In this document: positions 44,535 to 52,504 of the stretch, piece after piece
Position numbering within the stretch: position 1 is the stretch's first letter
How the letters are laid out: every line of letters begins with the position of its first letter
NCBI GenBank assembly: GCA_902781505.1
Contig: CACZJL010000001.1
Span: 124,001 to 188,000, forward strand
Reading direction: 5' to 3'
DNA length: 64,000 bases
From: an uncultured Lachnospiraceae bacterium
GTDB lineage: Bacteria > Bacillota > Clostridia > Lachnospirales > Lachnospiraceae
Notes under the pieces: model-generated
What the model was told of the DNA's origin: nothing
Seen by the model: the letters and a program-made list of their open reading frames with translations, nothing else
Databases searched by the model: none
Position numbers and translations under genes: made by a program

Positions 44535-45017
44535 TTAATAAACACATTCAAGAAGCAGATTTAAGGCAGCACATACTGTCTGTTCTCTGATTTCACGTCT
44601 TGTTCCTTCAAAGTGATATTCTCTGACCGTAACGCTGTCTTTAGAGGCACATCCGATAAATACGGTTCCCACATCCTGTCCATCTTCCGTGTCAGGTCCC
44701 GCAACCCCTGTTGCAGAAAGGCCATAGCTTGAACAGCCAAGCATGCGGACATGATCTGCCATCTCCCTTGCAGTATAATCTGACACTGCTAAATTCTCTT
44801 TGATTTCCGCGAGTGAAATTCTTAAGATTTGTGCCTTAGCCTCATCACAATAGGTAATATAACTTTGCTTAATTACATTTGATGCGCCCGGAACGTCGAT
44901 TATGGTAGCTGCAATCAGCCCACCTGTCAGAGACTCTGCACAGGTGACAGTCTGATCATTTGCCCTTAAAATCTGTACAACGCGGTATGCGAGTGTATCT
45001 GATTCCCCCAGTGACAT
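44535..45017 (-). CDS. pncC: CinA C-terminal domain / nicotinamide-nucleotide amidase
   Basis: This 160-residue protein is a free-standing CinA C-terminal domain, the family that deamidates NMN to nicotinate mononucleotide for pyridine nucleotide recycling. Motifs are TCAESLTGGLIAATI, YITYCDEAKAQIL and ATGVAGPDTEDGQDVGTVFIG. The N-terminal CinA domain is absent, as in E. coli PncC. It lies one base past pgsA and upstream of recA, the frequent pgsA-cinA-recA neighbourhood of Firmicutes. Confidence 0.9.
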   Translation of the reverse strand: MSLGESDTLAYRVVQILRANDQTVTCAESLTGGLIAATIIDVPGASNVIKQSYITYCDEAKAQILRISLAEIKENLAVSDYTAREMADHVRMLGCSSYGLSATGVAGPDTEDGQDVGTVFIGCASKDSVTVREYHFEGTRREIREQTVCAALNLLLECVY

Positions 45018-45018
45018 A

Positions 45019-45546
45019 TTAGATATCCCCTTTCATTACATCCCAGTTCTGAGTCATGTATGTAATCAGAGAGATGATGGTCAAAATCAGTGCAATGTAA
45101 GTAACAGCCTTCGTTACAAATACAACTGCAGGAATCTGAATATTCGCAATCAGCAGGATCACCATAATCATCTGGAATGTGGTCTTAAACTTGCCCCAGT
45201 AATTCGCAGCGATGACTACGTTATTATCAGAAGCTACAAGACGAAATCCACTGATGATGAATTCTCTTGCAATAATAACGATGACAATCCATCCGGCGAG
45301 GCGTCCCAAATCTGATAATGCTATCATAGCAGAACAGGTGAGCAGTTTATCGGCCAGCGGATCTGCAAATTTACCAAAATTGGTTACAAGGTTTTTAGCT
45401 CTTGCAATCTTACCGTCTAAAAGATCGGTAAGACTTGCAACAACAAATACTACTAAAGCCGGGATATCAAATCCCAAATATAAAAGCACTAAAAATACCG
45501 GAATTAAAATCACGCGAAATAAAGTAAGTTTATTCGGTAAATTCAT
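45019..45546 (-). CDS. pgsA: CDP-diacylglycerol-glycerol-3-phosphate 3-phosphatidyltransferase
   Basis: This integral membrane enzyme makes phosphatidylglycerol-phosphate, the first committed step to PG and cardiolipin. The 175 residues have several membrane helices and the CDP-alcohol phosphotransferase motif D-x2-D-G-x2-A-R-x8-G-x3-D-x3-D, with Asp41, Asp44, Arg49, Gly58, Asp62 and Asp66. The start lies inside the end of rimO (17-base overlap) with GGAGGAAG just upstream. Confidence 0.94.
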   Translation of the reverse strand: MNLPNKLTLFRVILIPVFLVLLYLGFDIPALVVFVVASLTDLLDGKIARAKNLVTNFGKFADPLADKLLTCSAMIALSDLGRLAGWIVIVIIAREFIISGFRLVASDNNVVIAANYWGKFKTTFQMIMVILLIANIQIPAVVFVTKAVTYIALILTIISLITYMTQNWDVMKGDI

Positions 45547-46882
45547 CTTCTTCCTCCTCTAATTCCCCTGTCAGATCATATTCATTCGAGCCGGTGATTC
45601 GAACCGGTACAATACTGCCTGACATCAATTCTCTGTCTGCCTTAACGAAAACAGAGCCATCAACTCCCGGAGCATCCTTATAGGTACGTCCCACATAGAT
45701 ATCTTCCTCTGGCATATACCCCTCTATCAAAACGTCAAACAGCTTTCCGACACATTCTGCAGACTTCTCAAATGAGATTTCCTGCTGAAGTTCCATAATT
45801 TCAGACCTTCTGAAATTCTTAACCTCTTCGTCAAGCTGTCCTTCAAAAGAAGCCGCCGGAGTTCCCTCTTCCTGAGAATACGTAAAGACGCCAAGTCGAT
45901 CAAATTCCATCTCGTTGACAAAGCGATACGTTTCTTCAAAATCCTCCTGCGTTTCTCCCGGGAAGCCTGTAATCAGCGTTGTTCTTAACGCAATATCAGG
46001 AACCTTTGTTCTGAGTCGTTCCACAATTGCACGAAGCTCTGCCTGATTTGTACGCCTTGCCATACGCTTTAACACCGGATCAGCTGCACTCTGCATTGGC
46101 ATATCAAGGTAGTGGACCACCTTTTCATTTGCCGCGATTTCATCAATTAACTCATCCGTAATTTCCTCCGGATAACAGTAAAGAATACGAATCCATTCAA
46201 TTCCATCAACAGCTGAGAGCTTTCTCAACAGCTCAGGAAGAGACTTCTTACCATACAGATCAAGGCCGTAAAGCGTTGTCTCCTGCGCAACGAGAATCAG
46301 TTCCTTTGTACCGGCTCCTGCAAGATACTTTGCCTGATTAAGCAGATGCTCCATCGGAACAGAGCGATAATGCCCACGCATACCCGGAATTGCACAGTAG
46401 GTACAGTTCTTATCGCAACCTTCCGCAATTTTTAAATACTCATAGTATCCGCCTGTTGTGATGACTCTCTTTGTTTTCCCGGCAAATTCCGGTGTTCTCG
46501 ATGCGTCTGTGACTGCTTCAGCGTGCCCGTTCTTTAAAACCTGCTCTACAACATCGAAAATCTTATCTGTGGAAGAAGTTCCAAGAACCGCATCCGCTTC
46601 CGGAATATCACGGACGATATCATCCCTATAACGCTGAGCCATACAGCCGGAAACAATCAGCGCCTTGCACCTGCCAGTTTCCTTGTACTGAGCCATTTCA
46701 AGAATCATATCGATGCTTTCTTTTTTCGCATCCTCAATAAAGCAACATGTATTGACAATAATCACATCCGCTTCACGTTCATCATTAATAATGGAAAATC
46801 CTCTGTTAGAAAGGACTCCAAGCATTTCTTCGGAATCGACAAGGTTCTTGTCACATCCTAAAGAAACCATACATACATTCAT
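45530..46882 (-). CDS. rimO: Ribosomal protein S12 methylthiotransferase RimO
   Basis: This radical-SAM enzyme with two iron-sulfur clusters methylthiolates an aspartate of ribosomal protein S12. Of 450 residues, the N-terminal UPF0004 domain has conserved cysteines (VSLGCDKN, NTCCFIEDA, VSGCMAQRY), the radical SAM core has AEGCDKNCTYCAIP, and a TRAM domain ends the protein with an acidic tail. The N-terminal sequence fits RimO better than MiaB. It overlaps pgsA by 17 bases. Confidence 0.94.
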   Translation of the reverse strand: MNVCMVSLGCDKNLVDSEEMLGVLSNRGFSIINDEREADVIIVNTCCFIEDAKKESIDMILEMAQYKETGRCKALIVSGCMAQRYRDDIVRDIPEADAVLGTSSTDKIFDVVEQVLKNGHAEAVTDASRTPEFAGKTKRVITTGGYYEYLKIAEGCDKNCTYCAIPGMRGHYRSVPMEHLLNQAKYLAGAGTKELILVAQETTLYGLDLYGKKSLPELLRKLSAVDGIEWIRILYCYPEEITDELIDEIAANEKVVHYLDMPMQSAADPVLKRMARRTNQAELRAIVERLRTKVPDIALRTTLITGFPGETQEDFEETYRFVNEMEFDRLGVFTYSQEEGTPAASFEGQLDEEVKNFRRSEIMELQQEISFEKSAECVGKLFDVLIEGYMPEEDIYVGRTYKDAPGVDGSVFVKADRELMSGSIVPVRITGSNEYDLTGELEEEEDEFTE

Positions 46883-46939
46883 ATAGTTCTCCTAATTCTT
46901 TTCTTTACATACAGAATTTATCTTACCATTAAAAAAAAA

Positions 46940-46973
46940 TCCATGCAAGAAACCTTCACGTTTCTTACATGGA
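46940..46973 (-). terminator. Terminator after rpoZ
   Basis: Arms 46940-46953 and 46960-46973 pair with one mismatch around a 6-base loop, followed on the minus strand by nine T. Confidence 0.9.
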
Positions 46974-46991
46974 CAATTAATTCCTTGATTA

Positions 46992-47330
46992 TCAGTCTTC
47001 GTCAGTATCCTTGTTTCCAACAATCTTGACTACACCTGCGTAGAGTTCATCTACAGCAATAGATAATGGCTTTCTGTTGCCATCATCAACAAGTGGAGTA
47101 CCAACCTTTAACTTCTTCAGGTCCTCACGGCTGATGGAAAGATAGCCCGGCTTCTCCTTGTCGGCGTTCTTATCGAGCTGTTCCTGAATGTGTCTTGCAT
47201 CAATAATCTGCTTTGCACGAGCTGCAGTAGCCTTTACGATAGAGTAACGGCTCTGTACAAGTGGCTGTTCGCCCTCTTCTACTTCGCTATTGATCTTCTC
47301 CATTAATTCTGTGTAAGATGGATGTAACAT
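46992..47330 (-). CDS. rpoZ: RNA polymerase omega subunit
   Basis: Omega assists folding and assembly of the beta' subunit. The 112-residue protein has the family core SRYSIVKATAARAKQIID and the C-terminal KPLSIAVDELYAGVVKIV. A longer middle insert (residues 47-80) distinguishes it from short Bacillus omega. It follows gmk by 32 bases; the yicC-gmk-rpoZ order is standard. Confidence 0.92.
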   Translation of the reverse strand: MLHPSYTELMEKINSEVEEGEQPLVQSRYSIVKATAARAKQIIDARHIQEQLDKNADKEKPGYLSISREDLKKLKVGTPLVDDGNRKPLSIAVDELYAGVVKIVGNKDTDED

Positions 47331-47362
47331 AAAAATCTCCTTTCAACTAAAGACGGTTCGTT

Positions 47363-47992
47363 TTAAAGTTTGTAGCTCTCAAGCTGCTTCTGAATTTCAG
47401 CGATTCTTTCATGCTGTCTCTTTACGGAAAGCTTCTCCGCATTGGCAATTGAGTGAATGCGGTTTGCACAGTGACTCACTTCATCATTGATTACGAGATA
47501 ATCGTAGTTTTCAATTCCCAAAGCTTCCTCATGTGCACGGCTAAGTCTTTTCGCAATGGTAGCGTCATCTTCCGTACCACGTCCTCTGAGTCTGTTTTCA
47601 AGTTCCTCAGCACTTGGTGGCATTAAGAATATTAAAACTGCATTAGGATTTAACTTTCGGATGTTTAATGCACCCTGAATCTCGATTTCTAAGATGACAT
47701 TCTTACCTGCATTCAACTGTTCTTCTACGTATGACTTTGGAGTTCCATAGTAATTATCGACATACTTTGCATATTCGATAAATTCGGAATTCTCAATCAT
47801 CGTCTCAAACTCTTCTTTCTTTAAAAAAAAGTACTCTCTTCCGTGTACTTCACCCGGACGAGGATTTCTGGTTGTTGCTGATACAGAAAGTGCATAGTTT
47901 TCAGGAAATGTTTTTAAGATTTCCTTTACGACCGTACCCTTACCGGAACCGGCAAATCCTGAAATAACGATCAATAATCCTTTTTCTGCCAA
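47363..47992 (-). CDS. gmk: Guanylate kinase
   Basis: This kinase phosphorylates GMP to GDP. The 209 residues contain a P-loop SGFAGSGKGTV (11-21), TTRNPRPGEVHGREYFFLKKEEFE, the GMP-binding region YGTPKSYV and the lid LRGRGTEDDATIAKRL. The P-loop ends GKG where the family usually has GKS/T, a minor departure. It sits between yicC and rpoZ. Confidence 0.94.
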   Translation of the reverse strand: MAEKGLLIVISGFAGSGKGTVVKEILKTFPENYALSVSATTRNPRPGEVHGREYFFLKKEEFETMIENSEFIEYAKYVDNYYGTPKSYVEEQLNAGKNVILEIEIQGALNIRKLNPNAVLIFLMPPSAEELENRLRGRGTEDDATIAKRLSRAHEEALGIENYDYLVINDEVSHCANRIHSIANAEKLSVKRQHERIAEIQKQLESYKL

Positions 47993-48070
47993 AATAGCTT
48001 ATCTCCTTCATTCTCGATTGATTAAGCACGAGTGATTATACACTTGAATATAAATTATTCGCAAGTTTTA

Positions 48071-48949
48071 TTACTCAATATTCTGAATTTGTTCCCTTAC
48101 TTTTTCAATATCGGTCTTTAACTCGATTCCAACCGAGGAAATTTCCACATCATCAATCTTAGAAAGAATGGTATTGGCCTCACGATTCATCTCCTGCGCA
48201 ATGAAGTCTAACTTTCTTCCGACACTTTCCGCACTCTTTAAGCAGGCGATTGCCTGGTCCATATGGCTCTTTAAACGAACAGTCTCCTCATCGACACAGA
48301 TTTTATCTGCATAGATGACAACTTCCTGCGCAATTCTTCCCTCATCAATCTGCGTGTCACCGAGTAATTCAGCGATCTTGCCTTCAATACGCTCTCTGTA
48401 AGCCTTCATAATTTCAGGAGAACGTTCTTCAATTCGATCAACAAGCTCCTTCATATGTTCAAGCTTGGATATCAAATCTGTCTTTAAGTGCTCGCCTTCC
48501 TTAACACGGGTATCAACGAATTCCTCTAACGCCGCACGCAGTGCCTTTTCTACAACTGCCCAGATTTCATCGTCATCCGCCTTAACTTCTTCCGTTGTAA
48601 TAACTTCTGGATATTTTGAAAGCTGAGCTACTGTCATATCCTGACTGATATTAAAATCATCCGCCATCTGTGCAAAAATCTGCATATAGGCCTGTGCCGC
48701 TTCCTTATTGTATTTTAACTGCACCTTTGCATCGGAATAATCTTCGTATCCTACGAACAGATCCACTTTGCCACGGGTTGCATACTCTTTCACAACAGCC
48801 TTCATCTTAGATTCAAAGGAGGAAAGTCCCTTTGGAAGACGAATACCGGTCTCTAAAAATCTATGATTTACAGACTTTACTTCGATTGTGACCTTACGGT
48901 CGTTTTCTTCAACCTCGGCGCGGCCAAAGCCCGTCATACTCTTAATCAT
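48071..48949 (-). CDS. yicC: YicC family endoribonuclease
   Basis: This 292-residue protein begins MIKSMTGFGRAEVEENDRKV and ends in the DUF1732 domain (CLKSAESVGRKLDFIAQEMNREANTILSKI). YicC-like proteins (YloC in Bacillus) are single-strand-specific endoribonucleases. It lies 78 bases upstream of gmk; the remA (DUF370) gene that often sits between them in Firmicutes is absent here. Confidence 0.9.
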   Translation of the reverse strand: MIKSMTGFGRAEVEENDRKVTIEVKSVNHRFLETGIRLPKGLSSFESKMKAVVKEYATRGKVDLFVGYEDYSDAKVQLKYNKEAAQAYMQIFAQMADDFNISQDMTVAQLSKYPEVITTEEVKADDDEIWAVVEKALRAALEEFVDTRVKEGEHLKTDLISKLEHMKELVDRIEERSPEIMKAYRERIEGKIAELLGDTQIDEGRIAQEVVIYADKICVDEETVRLKSHMDQAIACLKSAESVGRKLDFIAQEMNREANTILSKIDDVEISSVGIELKTDIEKVREQIQNIE

Positions 48950-49079
48950 TAATGTACCTTCTTTCTCGAAATTCGGACAAATTTTTTATTATTATAACGT
49001 CTATTTTCCATGTTTAAAAGGCTTTTTACAAGACTGCAAGCATATGTTAAGATTAATCACAAACGAAAGGACAAGAATT

Positions 49080-50822
49080 ATGGCATTTGATGGATTTTGT
49101 CTTTCCGCAATCAGGAAAGAATGCAGCGATAAATTAACAGGCGGACGACTCTACAAAATCGCCCAGCCGGAACCGGATGAACTTCTCATTACATTCAAGA
49201 CGCCAAACGGACAGTTCCGTTTACAACTTTCTGTAAATGCATCTCTCCCTTTGGTTTATCTAACAGACGAAAACAAGCCAAGCCCGAAGCAAGCACCGAA
49301 CTTCTGCATGCTGTTACGAAAGCATTTGCAGAACGGTCGGCTGATTTCTGTGACACAGCCGGGTTTTGAGAGAGTTCTCGACTTTGAAGTGGAACACCTT
49401 GATGAAATGGGGGATTTATGTCACAAGCACTTGATTGCCGAGTTCATGGGTAAGTACTCAAACATCATTTTCATCGATGAGAATAAAACCATCATTGATG
49501 CAATTAAGCGTATTCCGGCATCTGTCAGCTCCGTGCGTGAAGTATTACCCGGAAAGACCTATTTCATCCCGGATTCCAATGAAAAGCTCAATCCGCTTGA
49601 AGTATCGGAAAATGCATTCACTTCCCGCATTTTTGCAACAGCAACGCCAATGTTCCGATCTCTTTACTCTAACCTCACCGGTCTCTCTCCTGCCATCGCG
49701 CAGGAAATCTGCTACCGCGCAGGAGTAGATTCCGGTATTCCTGCCAATGTCTGCACAAAGGATCAGATCAGAGCACTCTTCAAGGCATTCGATGCGGTGC
49801 GAAATTACTGTATTGACGAAGACTTTGCCCCGGCCATCTATTTTCAGGACGGAATCCCGGACTCCTACAGCGCCATCCCGATGGCAATCTGTACCGGTCA
49901 GGAACGTAGAGACTACGAAACGGTTTCATCACTTCTGATTGATTACTACAGAGACCGTGAAAAAATCGGTCATATCAGACAGAAGTCTTCTGATTTACGT
50001 CAGGTCGTTAACACGGCATTAGAACGAACCTATAAGAAGCTCGACATCCAGGAGAAGCAGCTGAAGTCCACAGAAAAGCGTGAAAAATACCGCATTTACG
50101 GAGAACTGCTTCAGGCCTTTGGTTACAACGTTGAGGAAGGCGCCGAAAATATCACCGTTCAGAACTACTACGACGACAACAAAGAAGTGACAATTCCACT
50201 GGATCCTTTAAAATCCGCGCAGGAAAATGCAACGCGCTACTTTGACCGTTACAACAAGCTGAAGCGTACGTACGAGGCTGACATCCATCTGGTAACAGAA
50301 TCCCGGGCAGAAGCAGATCACCTCGAATCCATCCTGACTTCTCTTGACCTCGCTCAGGGCGAGGACGATCTTGCACAGATTCGTGAAGAGCTCGCTGCGA
50401 CCGGATATCTGAAGCATCATCCTCAGGGTAAAAATGCAAAGAAAGCGAAATCTGCACCGCTGCATTTCGTTTCAAGTGATGGCTTTGATATCTATGTCGG
50501 CAAGAACAACACACAGAACGACGAACTGACATTCAAACTGGCAAATGGCGGTGACTGGTGGTTCCACGCAAAGCAGATGCCCGGTTCACACGTTGTCTTA
50601 AGAACAGAAGGTCGCGAAGTTCCAGACCGCGCCTTTGAGGAGGCAGCATCTTTGGCTGCACATTTCTCCAAAGCCGGAAATCAGGAGAAAGTCGAAGTAG
50701 ATTATGTGCAGCGCAAGGAAGTAAAAAAGCCTGCCAGTGCCAAGCCGGGCTACGTTGTTTACTATACCAACTACTCTCTCATCGCATTTACCGACATCTC
50801 TAAATTAAAAGAAATTAAATAA
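49080..50822 (+). CDS. rqcH: Rqc2/RqcH homolog (NFACT protein) of ribosome quality control
   Basis: RqcH binds obstructed 50S subunits with peptidyl-tRNA and adds C-terminal alanine tails that mark stalled chains for decay. The 580 residues start MAFDGFCLSAIRKECSDKLTGGRLYKI (NFACT-N). A helix-hairpin-helix and coiled-coil region spans about 280-460, and a C-terminal NFACT-R domain has GGDWWFHAKQMPGSHVVLRTEG. The ATG at 49080 follows AAAGGAC; the frame is open further upstream but overlaps yicC. It was long annotated as a fibronectin-binding protein. Confidence 0.94.
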   Translation: MAFDGFCLSAIRKECSDKLTGGRLYKIAQPEPDELLITFKTPNGQFRLQLSVNASLPLVYLTDENKPSPKQAPNFCMLLRKHLQNGRLISVTQPGFERVLDFEVEHLDEMGDLCHKHLIAEFMGKYSNIIFIDENKTIIDAIKRIPASVSSVREVLPGKTYFIPDSNEKLNPLEVSENAFTSRIFATATPMFRSLYSNLTGLSPAIAQEICYRAGVDSGIPANVCTKDQIRALFKAFDAVRNYCIDEDFAPAIYFQDGIPDSYSAIPMAICTGQERRDYETVSSLLIDYYRDREKIGHIRQKSSDLRQVVNTALERTYKKLDIQEKQLKSTEKREKYRIYGELLQAFGYNVEEGAENITVQNYYDDNKEVTIPLDPLKSAQENATRYFDRYNKLKRTYEADIHLVTESRAEADHLESILTSLDLAQGEDDLAQIREELAATGYLKHHPQGKNAKKAKSAPLHFVSSDGFDIYVGKNNTQNDELTFKLANGGDWWFHAKQMPGSHVVLRTEGREVPDRAFEEAASLAAHFSKAGNQEKVEVDYVQRKEVKKPASAKPGYVVYYTNYSLIAFTDISKLKEIK

Positions 50823-50832
50823 ATTAAAAATA

Positions 50833-50907
50833 AGCGGGTTCTTTTGTACCGACCCCCCAAAAGTTAGACCCAAAATCTAACATTTGGAGGTCGGTACAGA
50901 ACCCGCT
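50833..50907. terminator. Long hairpin between convergent rqcH and tyrS
   Basis: The outer 10-bp stem (50833-50842 with 50898-50907) continues into a second near-perfect palindrome. T-rich DNA follows on the minus strand (TTATTTTTAA). It can terminate both genes. Its inner part resembles IS3-family ends (next entry). Confidence 0.75.
50845..50898. repeat. 54-bp palindrome resembling paired IS3-family inverted repeats
   Basis: The element begins TGTACCGACC and ends GGTCGGTACA. Its two 23-24 base halves agree at nearly every position, each continuing into a CCAAAAGTTAGA-like segment (CCAAATGTTAGA on the other side). This matches the typical terminal sequence of IS150-group IS3 elements as I remember it. 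Only about 6 bases separate the halves and there is no transposase, so it would be a minimal MITE-like remnant or solo ends. Confidence 0.5.
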
Positions 50908-50918
50908 CATATTATTTA

Positions 50919-52139
50919 TCAGCCGATTGTAACCTTCTTAAAGTTCTTCTTGCCCTTCTGGACTACTAAACCTTCAGCAAATTCAGCCTTAGCGAAAGTC
51001 TGTGCGATATCTTCGACCTTGCTATCATTGACCTTCATACCACCCTGCTGGATTGTACGACGTGCTTCACCACGGGAAGCAGCAAGACCTGCAGCTACTA
51101 AAAGTGTGATTGCGTCTACAGCATCATCCTTAAATTTATCAGCAGAGATTGTGGCAGCAGGCATATTTTCAGCATTTCCGCCAGTGAAGATTGCCTTAGC
51201 TGTCTCTTGTGCCTTCTTTGCTTCTTCTTCACCGTGAACCATGGATGTTAATTCAAATGCAAGAATTTCCTTAGCCTTATTAAGCTGAGCACCTTCCCAC
51301 TTATCCATCTCATCAACCTGATCAAGAGGAATAAATGTCATCATACGGATAAACTTAAGAACATCGGCATCATCGACATTTCTCCAGTACTGGTAGAAAT
51401 CATATGGAGATGTCTTTTCTGGATCAAGCCATACTGCGCCACCTGCAGTCTTACCCATCTTTGTTCCATCATGCTTAAGAAGAAGGTTGATTGTCATGGC
51501 AGATGCATCCTTACCAAGCTTCTTTCTGATCAGCTCAGTACCGGCAAGCATGTTGGACCACTGATCATCGCCACCGAACTCAAGGTTGCAGCCATAATCC
51601 TTATAGAGCTTGTAGAAATCATATCCCTGCATCAGCATGTAAGAAAACTCTAAGAAGGAAAGTCCGCTTTCCATTCTGTTTACATAGCATCTTGCACGAA
51701 GCATATCGTTAACAGAGAAGCATGGTCCGATTTCACGCATGAAATCAAGGAAGTTTAAGTTTCTTAACCAGTCAGCGTTATTAACGATTAAAGCCTTACC
51801 ATCAGAGAAATCGATGAAACGGCTCATCTGCTTCTTAAAGCATTCTACGTTGTGATCAATCATCTCTGTTGTCATCATCTTTCTCATATCAGAACGACCG
51901 GATGGATCACCAATCATGGCTGTACCGCCACCAATCAGAGCGATTGGCTTATTACCTGCAAGTTGAAGTCTCTTCATAAGAAGAAGAGCCATAAAGTGAC
52001 CAACATGCAGAGAATCTGCAGTTGGGTCAAAGCCGATATAGAATGTAGCCTTACCATTATTGATTAAATCTCTGATTGTCGATTCATCTGTAACCTGAGC
52101 AATCAGGCCTCTTGCAACTAATTCATCATAAAGTTCCAT
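50919..52139 (-). CDS. tyrS: Tyrosyl-tRNA synthetase
   Basis: This class I synthetase charges tRNA-Tyr. Of 406 residues, the HIGH-type motif is HVGH (45-48), the tyrosine pocket includes YMLMQGYDF and GGDDQWSNM, the KMSKS-type loop is KMGKT, and an S4 RNA-binding domain (about 340-400) ends the protein. AGGAGG precedes the ATG. Expression is controlled by the Tyr T-box immediately upstream. Confidence 0.97.
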   Translation of the reverse strand: MELYDELVARGLIAQVTDESTIRDLINNGKATFYIGFDPTADSLHVGHFMALLLMKRLQLAGNKPIALIGGGTAMIGDPSGRSDMRKMMTTEMIDHNVECFKKQMSRFIDFSDGKALIVNNADWLRNLNFLDFMREIGPCFSVNDMLRARCYVNRMESGLSFLEFSYMLMQGYDFYKLYKDYGCNLEFGGDDQWSNMLAGTELIRKKLGKDASAMTINLLLKHDGTKMGKTAGGAVWLDPEKTSPYDFYQYWRNVDDADVLKFIRMMTFIPLDQVDEMDKWEGAQLNKAKEILAFELTSMVHGEEEAKKAQETAKAIFTGGNAENMPAATISADKFKDDAVDAITLLVAAGLAASRGEARRTIQQGGMKVNDSKVEDIAQTFAKAEFAEGLVVQKGKKNFKKVTIG

Positions 52140-52200
52140 TTTTAAATCCTCCTAGTATTATTCGCATTGCGCACAGCGACTCTGTTGCACACACCAAAAA

Positions 52201-52468
52201 AGCAGGTGCTTTGTCCTAAAAAGGACGAAAGCACCTGCTTCGTGATACCACCTTTATTCATGAAAGGCTCACACCTTTCACCTCAGCGAGTCTCAGGACT
52301 CTGACATGTTAACGACTGTCGCCGTGAATCCCTACACAAGAAACTCTTCAGGATTCCTGCTCCAAGATGTATTTCGCAGCTTCCTGACCTTAGCCTCTCA
52401 GCAACCGGCTACTCTCTGTAAGCGGAATTTCTGTTACTTCTTCTTATCATTGCATTTGTATATGAAAT
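52201..52468 (-). promoter_or_regulatory. T-box riboswitch, tyrosine-specific, before tyrS
   Basis: The minus-strand leader has the T-box core AGGTGGTATCACG (52253-52241), a stem I region with AGAGAGTA and GCTGAGAGGC, and a specifier-loop context GAAATACATC in which TAC (52371-52369) is the tyrosine codon. A strong terminator stem (52201-52240) with a T run follows the T-box sequence. Uncharged tRNA-Tyr would pair at both sites and favour the antiterminator. The leader fills the 351-base gap between tyrS and pyk. Confidence 0.93.
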
Positions 52469-52475
52469 TAAAGAT

Positions 52476-52504
52476 ATTATAACAGACAAATTAGAGATTA
52501 ACAA
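52476..52504 (-). promoter_or_regulatory. Promoter of the tyrS T-box transcript
   Basis: On the minus strand TTGTTA (52504-52499) and TATAAT (52481-52476) have a 17-bp spacer. The -35 box lies inside the last codons of pyk. Confidence 0.75.

Noticed and set aside
48888-49079. In-frame extension of rqcH into the yicC region
   Set aside because: The ATG at 49080 has a ribosome site and matches the NFACT-N start; the extra 64 residues are antisense to yicC and unlike the family.
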